Assembly: GCA_963780825.1 (NCBI GenBank)
Contig: CAWADL010000010.1
Span: 1-64,000 of the forward strand
Source: Roseiarcus sp963780825
Lineage (GTDB): Bacteria; Pseudomonadota; Alphaproteobacteria; Rhizobiales; Beijerinckiaceae
DNA length: 64,000 bases
Reading direction: 5' to 3'
Shown: positions 26,522 through 34,193 of the stretch, one piece after another
How positions within the stretch are numbered: the first letter of the stretch is position 1
Layout: each line of letters begins with the position of its first letter
The notes under the pieces: generated by a model
The model's database searches: none
What the model saw: only the letters and a program-made list of their open reading frames with translations
What the model was told of the DNA's origin: nothing
Program-made: the position numbers and the translations under genes

Positions 26522-28123
26522 ATGGCGAGAGCCGCACATAACGTAGGTCTGAGGTTCCAGGAGAGAGTCCAGTCCTCGCCCTTGGCGGCGGCGCTGTTCT
26601 GCGAAGGCCAAACGCTGACTTTCGAAGCTTTGAACGCCCTCGCCAACCGTTGCGCCCGCTGGCTTTTGAGCCGCGGTGTGCGGCGCGAACAGATCGTGGC
26701 CCTGCAACTGCCGAAGATGCCGGAAGCTTATGCGCTGGCGCTGGGATGCATCAAGATTGGCGCGCCCTACGTTTTCATCGATCCCGCTGCGCCGGTTGAT
26801 CGAACGCTCCGAATGCTCAATCGATGTCGGCCGAGTTTGGTTGTCGGCGTGCGCGACGACGCTTTCGAGGGCGTGGTGCTTGCCGATCCCACGCACCGGG
26901 AAAACCTGCGGCGGCGCATTGACGGCTTCGATGGCGCCGACTTGAGCGTGACGCGCGATATCAGCGGCGCTGATCCCGCCTATGTGATGTTCACGTCCGG
27001 CTCGACCGGAGAACCGAAGGGCGCCGTCATTCCGCATCAGGGCGTGCTCAACCTCGCCGACTGGGCGGCCGAAGATCTCGCGATTGGCCCACACGACAGG
27101 CTCAGCAGCGTTAATCCGCTCCACTTCGACAATTCCGTGTTTGATATCTACGCGGGTCTGCTCAACGGCGCCGGCCTGATCGCGATGGACGCGCTGAAAG
27201 GTCAGCCGCCGCAGGCTCTCACCGAAGGCCTCACGGAAAAGCGCTGCACGTTCTTCTTCGCCGTGCCGACGCTGTTCATGCATCTCGATTCGATGCGCCT
27301 GTTGACCCCGGAGCGGCTGCCGACAGTTAATCGTTTCATGTTTGGCGGCGAGGGATTCCCGACGGGACGGCTGCGTCGTTTCTTCGACGCCTTCGCCGGC
27401 CGCGCGCGCCTCATCAACTGCTACGGACCAACCGAAACCAGCTGCATCTGCAGTAGTTACGACATCACGCCGGCTGTCTTCGAATCCGGGGACGGTCTGG
27501 CGCCGCTCGGACGAATGAACCCGAATTTCAGTCATCGCATTCTCGACGAAGATCTCGCGCCGGTCGGCGTCGGAGAGATCGGGGAACTGTGGATTGGCGG
27601 CCCGTGCGTCGGCCTCGGCTATTTCAACAACCCCGAAGAAACCCAAAGCCGGTTTCGTCAGGACCCGCTCGCGAAGGGCTTCCGCTCGATGCTCTATCGC
27701 ACCGGCGACCTCGTCCAGGAAGATATGGAGACCGGCGTTCTGCGCTTCCGCGGTCGCGCCGACAACCAAGTGAAGCTGCGCGGCTACCGAGTGGAGCTGG
27801 AGGAGATCGACCATGCTCTGGCGAAGGTTTCCGGCGTCGACCGCGCGCTGGCGATCGTATTGCGCGACACCAATGGCGCGAGCCGCCTCGTCGCCGCCTA
27901 TTGCGGCAAAGAGCTCGCGGAAGCCGAGTTGATGGCGGAGTGTCGGACGCGCCTGCCCGATTACATGGTTCCGAGCCGGTTTATTTGGTTCGAAGCTCTG
28001 CCAACCAACAGCAACGGCAAAGCGGACCGGCGCGCCACGGCGGTGCTTGTGGGCGCCGATCACGATCGGCGGGCCAAGGCGCCCCGCGCGCCGTCGCTGA
28101 TCGCCGAGCCCGCTGTAGCATGA
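26522..28123 (+). CDS. Stand-alone amino-acid adenylation enzyme (DltA/NRPS A-domain-like)
   Basis: 533 aa. All core motifs are present: A3 YVMFTSGSTGEPKGAVIPH, A4 HFDNSVFDIYAG, A5 NCYGPTETS, A6 GELWIGGPCVGLGYF, A7 YRTGDLV, A8 GRADNQVKLRGYRVELEEID and A10 NSNGKADR with the catalytic Lys. The Asp of A4 (FDNS) that binds the amino group is kept, so an alpha-amino acid is likely activated. No condensation or carrier domain is fused, as in DltA. Starts 58 bp after the methyltransferase gene and overlaps the next start by ATGA. Confidence 0.85.
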   Translation: MARAAHNVGLRFQERVQSSPLAAALFCEGQTLTFEALNALANRCARWLLSRGVRREQIVALQLPKMPEAYALALGCIKIGAPYVFIDPAAPVDRTLRMLNRCRPSLVVGVRDDAFEGVVLADPTHRENLRRRIDGFDGADLSVTRDISGADPAYVMFTSGSTGEPKGAVIPHQGVLNLADWAAEDLAIGPHDRLSSVNPLHFDNSVFDIYAGLLNGAGLIAMDALKGQPPQALTEGLTEKRCTFFFAVPTLFMHLDSMRLLTPERLPTVNRFMFGGEGFPTGRLRRFFDAFAGRARLINCYGPTETSCICSSYDITPAVFESGDGLAPLGRMNPNFSHRILDEDLAPVGVGEIGELWIGGPCVGLGYFNNPEETQSRFRQDPLAKGFRSMLYRTGDLVQEDMETGVLRFRGRADNQVKLRGYRVELEEIDHALAKVSGVDRALAIVLRDTNGASRLVAAYCGKELAEAELMAECRTRLPDYMVPSRFIWFEALPTNSNGKADRRATAVLVGADHDRRAKAPRAPSLIAEPAVA

Positions 28124-29592
28124 GCGCGGTCGCAACCGCCGCCGATACCGGGCTCGCGGCGGGGCCGCGTCGCAAGCCGCTGCGCATCATCCCCGAGATC
28201 GACAAGGATGAGCGGATTGTCGCGCAAGCCCAAACCTGGGTTGGGCGCATCGTTCTCCTACTGGCGTCGGCGGTTTTCCTCCACACGGTCGGTGAGAACC
28301 CGGTGATCGCCGGGCTTGCCGGCGTCTGCGCCTACGGCGGCCGATACCGGTGGCCTTTGATCTCGCTAGCGACGTTGGCGATCACGATCCAAAACGGCTT
28401 CTGGATCGACACTCGGTTGATCGCGCGCATCGCCGATCAGGAAGCCGTCAGCCGGAACGTTCCTTCTCTGCTCTACGCCATGCCGGCGTTCGCCGCGTTG
28501 TTGTTTGTCTTGCTCATCAAAGCATGGCCAAAGGCGCCCGCCCACATCTCCATGGGTCGATCGACCTTGCTGTCGACGCTTCTGATCGTCGGCCTGATTG
28601 TCTTGGCGCAATCGCCGATCTGCGCCGGCGTGTCCCGCGTCCTCATTTGGACGTTCCTGATGACCGTGCTGCCGTATCTCTGGTTTGTCGGATACGCGCT
28701 GGCTGAGTTGACCCAGAACCCGAAAGTCCCGATCTGGCGGCAAATGTCGGTGTTTCACCCCTTCTGGGGCGCCTCGCTGACGCCGTTCGGCAAAATGACG
28801 AGCTATCTTCAGAAATATGAGGCCAAGACCCCTGCGGATCTGGCCGTCACCCAACTGAAGGGCGTGAAGCTGCTGGCTTGGATGCTCGTCGTGCTCACCG
28901 CGGCGAACATCTTCAGGAAGGTGATTTACGGATATCTGGGCGTCCCGCTCTATGAAGACACTTTCGCGCATTTCTGCTCAGGCCGCGCGGACACGTTGGC
29001 GATGTCATGGGTCAGCCTGATCTTATCGTATTTCTACGATCTGATGACGGTGACGATGTGGGGCGGCTCCATCGTCGGGGTGGCGCGATTGGCCGGCTTC
29101 CGCCTGCCGAGAAACACCTACAATCCGCTGGGCGCGAAGACGCTCACCGAATTCTGGAACAGATACTATTATTTCTTCAAGGAGCTGCTGGTCGATTTTT
29201 TCTTCTACCCGACCTTCTTCACCTTCTTCCGCAAGCGGAAAAAACTACGTTTGTTTTTTGCGACGTTCATGTCGGCGTGCGTCGGCAATCTGCTGTTCCA
29301 CTTCCTGCGCGACATTCACTTCATCGCGGAGATGGGCTGGGCGAAGGCGCTCGCGGGCGAGGCCTCGCATGCGTTCTACACCTTCCTGCTCGCGATCGGC
29401 ATCTACGTTTCGCAGATCTATCCGAGACGCATCACACAACCGAGGGGATGGGTCTGGGACCAGGCCGTCCCTTTTCTCCGCGTGATGATGTTCTTCAGCA
29501 TCCTGCATGTGTTCGACGCGCCCACGGACCGGGAGCATTCGTTCCTGCAACACGTCAACTTCCTGCTATATTTGTTCGGAGGCCCAAAATGA
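28120..29592 (+). CDS. MBOAT-family membrane acyltransferase (DltB-like role)
   Basis: 490 aa, about ten predicted membrane helices after a cytoplasmic N-terminus. MBOAT hallmarks: NTYNPLGAKTLTEFWNRYYY, then FFKELLVDFFFYPTFFTFF, and the catalytic His in GNLLFHFLRDI. In dlt and alginate/peptidoglycan acylation systems the MBOAT moves an acyl or aminoacyl group from a carrier protein to an extracytoplasmic acceptor. Start/stop overlaps on both sides (ATGA twice) tie it to the adenylation and carrier genes. Acceptor unknown. Confidence 0.82.
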   Translation: MSAVATAADTGLAAGPRRKPLRIIPEIDKDERIVAQAQTWVGRIVLLLASAVFLHTVGENPVIAGLAGVCAYGGRYRWPLISLATLAITIQNGFWIDTRLIARIADQEAVSRNVPSLLYAMPAFAALLFVLLIKAWPKAPAHISMGRSTLLSTLLIVGLIVLAQSPICAGVSRVLIWTFLMTVLPYLWFVGYALAELTQNPKVPIWRQMSVFHPFWGASLTPFGKMTSYLQKYEAKTPADLAVTQLKGVKLLAWMLVVLTAANIFRKVIYGYLGVPLYEDTFAHFCSGRADTLAMSWVSLILSYFYDLMTVTMWGGSIVGVARLAGFRLPRNTYNPLGAKTLTEFWNRYYYFFKELLVDFFFYPTFFTFFRKRKKLRLFFATFMSACVGNLLFHFLRDIHFIAEMGWAKALAGEASHAFYTFLLAIGIYVSQIYPRRITQPRGWVWDQAVPFLRVMMFFSILHVFDAPTDREHSFLQHVNFLLYLFGGPK

Positions 29593-29846
29593 GCGTGCAT
29601 GCCCAGGTCAGAAGCCACTTTGAACAGCGTCTGCGCTTGAAGGGCGACACGTCGCCGCTCGGCGATGCGGACCCGTTGTTCTCGACCGCGCGATTGGACT
29701 TGCTCGACGCGGTCGAGACGATCATGTTCGTGGAGGAGGCGTTCGGGATCGATTTCGCCGACATCAACTATGATCTGACGCTGCTCGACTTCGTCAGCTC
29801 GATTGTGCATCTCGTCGAGCAGCGCAGCGCTATGCGCGCGGCTTGA
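29589..29846 (+). CDS. Acyl-carrier-like protein lacking the phosphopantetheine serine
   Basis: 85 aa four-helix carrier fold: DADPLFSTARLDLLDAVETI, FVEEAFGIDFADINYDLTLL. The expected attachment motif is D-S-L; here it reads D-L-L (codon TTG at about 29698-29700), one base from the serine codon TCG. Either the carrier is inactive or non-canonical, or the base is miscalled in this error-prone sequence. ATG overlaps the MBOAT stop. Position and size correspond to DltC in dlt operons. Confidence 0.75.
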   Translation: MSVHAQVRSHFEQRLRLKGDTSPLGDADPLFSTARLDLLDAVETIMFVEEAFGIDFADINYDLTLLDFVSSIVHLVEQRSAMRAA

Positions 29847-29920
29847 TAGCAGCGTTCGTCAATGCTAGCGCATGCAGCCTTATGGTTGAATTGTCACGAC
29901 GAGTGAAGTGAGGCGCCTTG

Positions 29921-30010
29921 CGGAGCGTCGGCCTCCAGGCCGACGTCGGGGTTGATACGTAAGCTGGCCAAGTGGGAACCCTAGAGGTCGGCGTGGACGC
30001 CGACCCTCCG
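29921..30010. repeat. Palindromic repeat, GGAGGGTCGGCGTCC family (downstream inverted copy)
   Basis: Inverted relative to 24722-24811: begins CGGAGCGTCGGCCTCCAGGC and ends GTCGGCGTGGACGCCGACCC. Its middle (TCGGGGTTGATACG) is shared with the 59410 copy. Together with the first copy it brackets the four-gene cluster. The rest of 29847-30104 has a half copy of the CATTGCGAGCG family and no gene. Confidence 0.7.
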
Positions 30011-30104
30011 CCAAACGGCTCTGCCCACTCAACCTCGCTTCGCTCGCAATGACGGTTCGAGTCGCCCGCAAAACGCCCCTGTACGCTCAACCTCAGAGAA
30101 ACGA

Positions 30105-31780
30105 TCAAGCGTCCGCCGCTGTTGCGGATCCGATCGCGCCCAATCCCCTCGCGTACGGGACGAGCACGACGGAAAACGCCGCCCCCAGCCCGCGGATATC
30201 GACCGCCTCGATCGTGAGCCTTTCCATATCGAGCCCCGCCGCCTCGGCGCACGACCTCGACATCGCGAGCTCCACGCCGCGCGCTTTCGCCAAGCGTCTC
30301 CAACCGGCTTGCGACATTGACGACGGGGCCAATCACCGTCGGGTGCGCCGCATCGCCATAACCTATCCGCCCGCTCACTAAACGCCCGCCATGCAGACCC
30401 ATGGCGACAGCAAGCGGCGCGTCGATCTCGCCGGCGAGCCGTTGGTTGACGTTGCGCAACGAAGCGTCGATGGCGACGACCGCGGCCAAGGCGTTACGCG
30501 CGGCCGCGGGCAGGCCCTCGGCGTGCTCGAACAAAGCCATCATGCCGTCGCCGATATATTTGTCGACGCGGCCGCCACAAGCTTCCACGGCCTTGCCGGC
30601 CTCGGTGAAGAAAGCGTTGAGGATGTAGACAATGTCGAACGCGAGTTTCGCCTCGCTGAGTTTCGTAAATCCTCGGATGTCGACGAACAGCACGGCGACG
30701 ACGCGGTCGACGCCCGCCGCCTCAAGCCCGCCGCCGAACGCCGGACCGGCGGTCTCCGGGCTCAACAGGCGGCTGATCGTCAGGGGCTGTGTTGGCCGGA
30801 TCTGGCAGGCTAGCCGTACATCGCTATCAGCGCCGATGCGCCGCAAAAGCGTTCGCTCGGCGTCCGAGGGCGCGTGGAGATCGTCCTGACCCTCAAGGAT
30901 CCGCACCCGGCAGGTCGAGCACCGCGCCTTGCCGCCGCAGACCGAGAGATGCGGCACGCGGTTGGCGCGACTGATCTCCAACAGGGTCGGTCCCGCCGCC
31001 GAATAGACTTTTGGGCCTGGTTCATAGGAGATGGGGAGGCGTCGGCGGCGGTGCGCGTAGAGCCAGCTTGCCAAGGCGACGCCGAGGGCCAGCGCCAACA
31101 GGGCGAGCGAAACAACAGAGGCGTCGCCTGCGCGCGCCACCCATTCGAGCCGCTCGCTTTCGGGATAGGGCGTCGGAAACGCCTGTTGAGTTTTCAGCCG
31201 CGCGACCTCGCGCCCCGCGGTGACGACGCCCGCCACCGCGGCGGCGGGGACGAGTGCGGCGAGGGCGACGAGCACGTGCGAGTGGCGCTTCCACCAGGCT
31301 TCGCCTTTCAACCATTGATGCAGCCCAATGCATCCATGCACCCAAACCAGCGCCAACAGCGATGTTTGCAACCGTATCGAGCCCGGCCAGATGATCGTCA
31401 GCGCGGCGGGATAGGAGAGAATGCGGTCCGCCACTCGGGCGCCAAACCCTGCCTGAAACAGATGCGGCATGATGACGACGGAGATCAGCGCGCCGGTGAC
31501 CAGTTGCCAGACCGAAGCGCGCGGCAGGCGCCAAGTCTTCAGCCGGGCGATGCGCAAGAGCGCCAGAGCCAGATGGGTGACCAGCGCAAGCGCCTAGCGC
31601 GGCGGTTCCGATATAGGAGCGGGTGACCGCCAACCGCCAACCCTGCACCGTCTCCATCACCTCCAGGCTCCATAGGCCGAGCGCATGGTTGAGGAAATGA
31701 GTGAGCGCGAACAGGAACAGCGTGAGGCCGGAGGACAGCCGCAGCGTATCGAGGAAGGCGCCTGTGCGCGGGAGTTGCAT
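30105..31780 (-). CDS. Membrane adenylate/guanylate cyclase with [2Fe-2S] ferredoxin domain (frame breaks)
   Basis: About 558 aa. Six or so membrane helices (LTLFLFALTHFLNHALGLWS onward), then a plant-type ferredoxin domain with CGGKARCSTC and a further Cys in RLACQ, then a class III cyclase domain: FVDIRGFTKLSE and YIGDGMMALF give the two metal Asp, DKYIGDG the Lys, NVASRLE the transition-state Asn/Arg. This layout suggests redox- or electron-transport-sensitive cAMP synthesis. Breaks near 31597 and 30289. ATG 31780 begins the membrane part. Confidence 0.82.
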
Positions 31781-31910
31781 GGGGGGCTCGGTTGGCCGCC
31801 TCGCCTGCCGGCGCGAGGCTCGTTTCGGGGCATTGTCCGAAGCTTCGCGGGAAATCAACCTAGGCGGGAATGGGGCGCGAGGCGCCAAAGCTCCGGACCG
31901 CCATGGACAG

Positions 31911-31932
31911 AATATAAGCCACAGGTTATATT
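31911..31932. promoter_or_regulatory. Candidate operator of the HigBA pair
   Basis: AATATAA-8-TTATATT (31911-31917 and 31926-31932), a perfect 7-bp inverted repeat ending 5 bp before the toxin start. AT-rich in a GC-rich background. Placement fits autorepression by the Xre antitoxin. Confidence 0.55.
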
Positions 31933-31937
31933 ACCGC

Positions 31938-32294
31938 GTGTCATGGGCGGTGGTCTATCACGACGAGTTCGATCCGGAGTTCGACGCGCTACCACGGGAA
32001 GCGCGCCTCGCTTTGCTCGCCGCGACCGGTCTGCTGGAGATTTATGGGCCGGCCCTCGGCAGGCCTTACGTCGATACGCTCAAGGGCTCCAAGCACGCGA
32101 ACATGAAGGAACTTAGATTTTCGGCTGACGGCGGTGTTTGGCGGGCCGCGTTTGCGTTTGATCCGAAGCGACAAGCCATTGTCTTGGTTGCGGGAGACAA
32201 GAGCGGCGCCGCGCAAGCAAGGTTCTACAAAACGCTGATCGCAAAGGCCGACCGTCGTTTTGGCGAGTATCTGAAGGCGATCAGGGAGAGTTGA
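31938..32294 (+). CDS. HigB/RelE-type toxin (phage Gp49-like)
   Basis: 118 aa from a GTG. RelE-superfamily pattern: VVYHDEFDPEFDALP, YGPALGRPYVDTLKGSKHAN, MKELRFSADGGVWRAAFAFD, AIVLVAGDKSGAAQARFYK. Such toxins cut mRNA on the ribosome. Gene order toxin-then-antitoxin is the HigBA type. Longer in-frame starts are rejected because they would cover the palindromic operator. Confidence 0.83.
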   Translation: MSWAVVYHDEFDPEFDALPREARLALLAATGLLEIYGPALGRPYVDTLKGSKHANMKELRFSADGGVWRAAFAFDPKRQAIVLVAGDKSGAAQARFYKTLIAKADRRFGEYLKAIRES

Positions 32295-32296
32295 GC

Positions 32297-32617
32297 GTGG
32301 GACGCACCCGTCAGCAGATTTTGGACGACCTCCCCGCCGCCGACCGCGCTGAAGTCGAGGCCCGGACCTCAAAGCTTCGCGCCGAGGTGGAGGGACTGAA
32401 GGCTTTGCGGCTCATCGCCAAGCGCAGCCAGGAGCAAATCGCCGAAGGTCTCGGGGTCAGCCAACCCGCGGTGCTGAAGATGGAGCGCCAGACCGATCTC
32501 TATCTCTCGACGTTGCGGCGTTTCATCGAGGCTGCGGGCGGCACGCTGGAGCTGCGCGTTACGTTGCCCGGACAGGGCGAGTTGAAGCTGACCGGCGTCG
32601 GCGAATTGGTGGACTAG
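32297..32617 (+). CDS. HigA-type Xre antitoxin
   Basis: 106 aa with an N-terminal helical region and a helix-turn-helix (LIAKRSQEQIAEGLGVSQPA). Neutralises the preceding toxin and likely binds the 31911-31932 operator. GTG 32297 is preferred because GGGAGA lies 7 nt upstream; a TTG at 32291 overlaps the toxin stop and is an alternative. Confidence 0.82.
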   Translation: MGRTRQQILDDLPAADRAEVEARTSKLRAEVEGLKALRLIAKRSQEQIAEGLGVSQPAVLKMERQTDLYLSTLRRFIEAAGGTLELRVTLPGQGELKLTGVGELVD

Positions 32618-32709
32618 ATGTTTGCAGCAGCAGCTTCGCTCTTCGCGACCTGCCGCCCTTGCCAAACCCCAGCCAAAGTTTCATCCCTCTCCTCCGAGGG
32701 AGAGACGCC

Positions 32710-33996
32710 ATGACGACTGCCGCATTCAACCTCGCGCCCTCGGCCCCGGCGCCGTCGAAATTCGGCGCCGTGCTGCGCGCGACCGGCGGCAATTTTCTCG
32801 AAATGTTCGATTTCTTCCTGTTCGGCCTTTACGCGCAGCCGATCGGCAAGGCGTTCTTCAACACCGGCAGCGAGTTCCTCGACACCTCGATCGCCTTCAT
32901 CGTGTTCTGGTTCGGCGCGCTGATGCGCCCGCTCGGCGCGGTCTATCTCGGCGCCTATGTCGACCGGCTCGGTCGCCGCAAGGGCCTGATCGTCACCCTG
33001 GCGATCATGGCGGTCGGCACTGTCATCATAGCCTTCACGCCGTCCTACGCGCAGATCGGGGTCGCCGCGCCGATCATCGTCATCATCGGCCGCCTGCTGC
33101 AGGGCTTCTCCGCCGGCGTCGAGCTTGGTGGCGTTTCCGTCTATCTCGCGGAGATCGCCACGCCGGGCACGAAAGGTTTCGTCACCTCGTTCCAATCGGC
33201 GAGCCAGCAAGTCGCGGTGTTCGTCGGCGCCTTCATCGGCTACACGCTCAGTCAAACCATGTCGCCCGATATCATCAGCGCCTGGGGCTGGCGGATTCCC
33301 TTCATCATCGGTTGCCTGATCGTGCCGCTGATCTTCGTGTTGCGCGGCTCGCTCACGGAGACACCGGAGTTTCTCGCGCGCAAGGTGCACCCGACGACGA
33401 GCGAGATCTACGCCGCCGTGCTCGCCAATCTTCCGACCGTCCTGCTCGGCATGATGATGGTGATGCTGACGACGGTGTCGTTCTATTTCATCACCGTCTA
33501 CACCCCGGATTTCGGCAAGACGTTGCAATTGTCGGCTAGCGCCTCGCTGTTCGTCACCGCGCTGGTCGCGATCGCCAATTTTTTCTGGCTGCCGATCGGC
33601 GGGGCGCTTTCGGACCGCGTCGGACGGCTGCCGGTGATGCTCGGCGCCGCCGTGCTGTTGCTGGTCACCGCCTATCCCGCGCTCGCCTGGGTCGCCGCGG
33701 CGCCGAGCTTCGGCAAGCTGCTCGCGGTGGAGATGGTGCTGTCCCTGGGCTACGGGCTCTACAATGGCGCGATGGTGGCGGCGTTGACGGAGGTGGTGCC
33801 GCCGCATGTCCGCGCCTCCTGTTTCGCGCTCGCCTACTCGCTCGCCGCGGCGCTGTTCGGGACGTCGACGCCGCTGCTCTCCAAGCAGATCATCAAGGCG
33901 ACCGGCTCCTCGGCCGCCCCCGCCTTCTGGCTGATGCTGGCCGCCGCCGCCTCGATCGGCGCCGCGTGGACGCTCTATCGGCGCGCGGAGCGATAG
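32710..33996 (+). CDS. MFS transporter, metabolite:H+ symporter type (citrate/dicarboxylate-like)
   Basis: 428 aa, 12 membrane helices. Starts RATGGNFLEMFDFFLFGLYA and has the MFS loop motif DRLGRRKGLIVTLA and GRLLQGFSAGVELGG, which mark the MHS subfamily (citrate, ketoglutarate, proline/betaine). ATG 32710 follows a GAGGGAGAG site. It stands alone, so the substrate is open. Confidence 0.85.
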   Translation: MTTAAFNLAPSAPAPSKFGAVLRATGGNFLEMFDFFLFGLYAQPIGKAFFNTGSEFLDTSIAFIVFWFGALMRPLGAVYLGAYVDRLGRRKGLIVTLAIMAVGTVIIAFTPSYAQIGVAAPIIVIIGRLLQGFSAGVELGGVSVYLAEIATPGTKGFVTSFQSASQQVAVFVGAFIGYTLSQTMSPDIISAWGWRIPFIIGCLIVPLIFVLRGSLTETPEFLARKVHPTTSEIYAAVLANLPTVLLGMMMVMLTTVSFYFITVYTPDFGKTLQLSASASLFVTALVAIANFFWLPIGGALSDRVGRLPVMLGAAVLLLVTAYPALAWVAAAPSFGKLLAVEMVLSLGYGLYNGAMVAALTEVVPPHVRASCFALAYSLAAALFGTSTPLLSKQIIKATGSSAAPAFWLMLAAAASIGAAWTLYRRAER

Positions 33997-34007
33997 CGAG
34001 GCCAGCC

Positions 34008-34103
34008 TGTAGCCGCGATCTATAGATCGCGGTCTGCGAGCGATCGACGCTCGCCTGGAAAAGCGCGATCACACTACCACCGCGATCTATAGATCGCGGC
34101 TAC
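34008..34103. repeat. REP-type palindrome pair (GATCTATAGATC tip)
   Basis: TGTAGCCGCGATCTATAGAT and the complementary right arm CGCGATCTATAGATCGCGGC frame about 45 bp. Between the MFS and ALDH genes. Confidence 0.75.
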
Positions 34104-34193
34104 GGCGCCGCGTCGGCCTAATCGGAGAAGATTCGCCCGGTTCCCGATTTCGCGCGAAACGGCTAAAGCGGGCGACGCTATCAGGAGCCTCGC

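Noticed and set aside
26132..28135. 667-codon open frame on the minus strand opposite the adenylation gene
   Set aside because: Arg/His/Gln-rich translation without family motifs; it is the antisense shadow of a GC-rich gene whose forward frame has all adenylation motifs.
24965..29846. Calling the cluster dltABCD or a siderophore NRPS
   Set aside because: No DltD, teichoic acids are not expected, and there is no condensation or thioesterase domain; only the functional analogy to dlt is supported.
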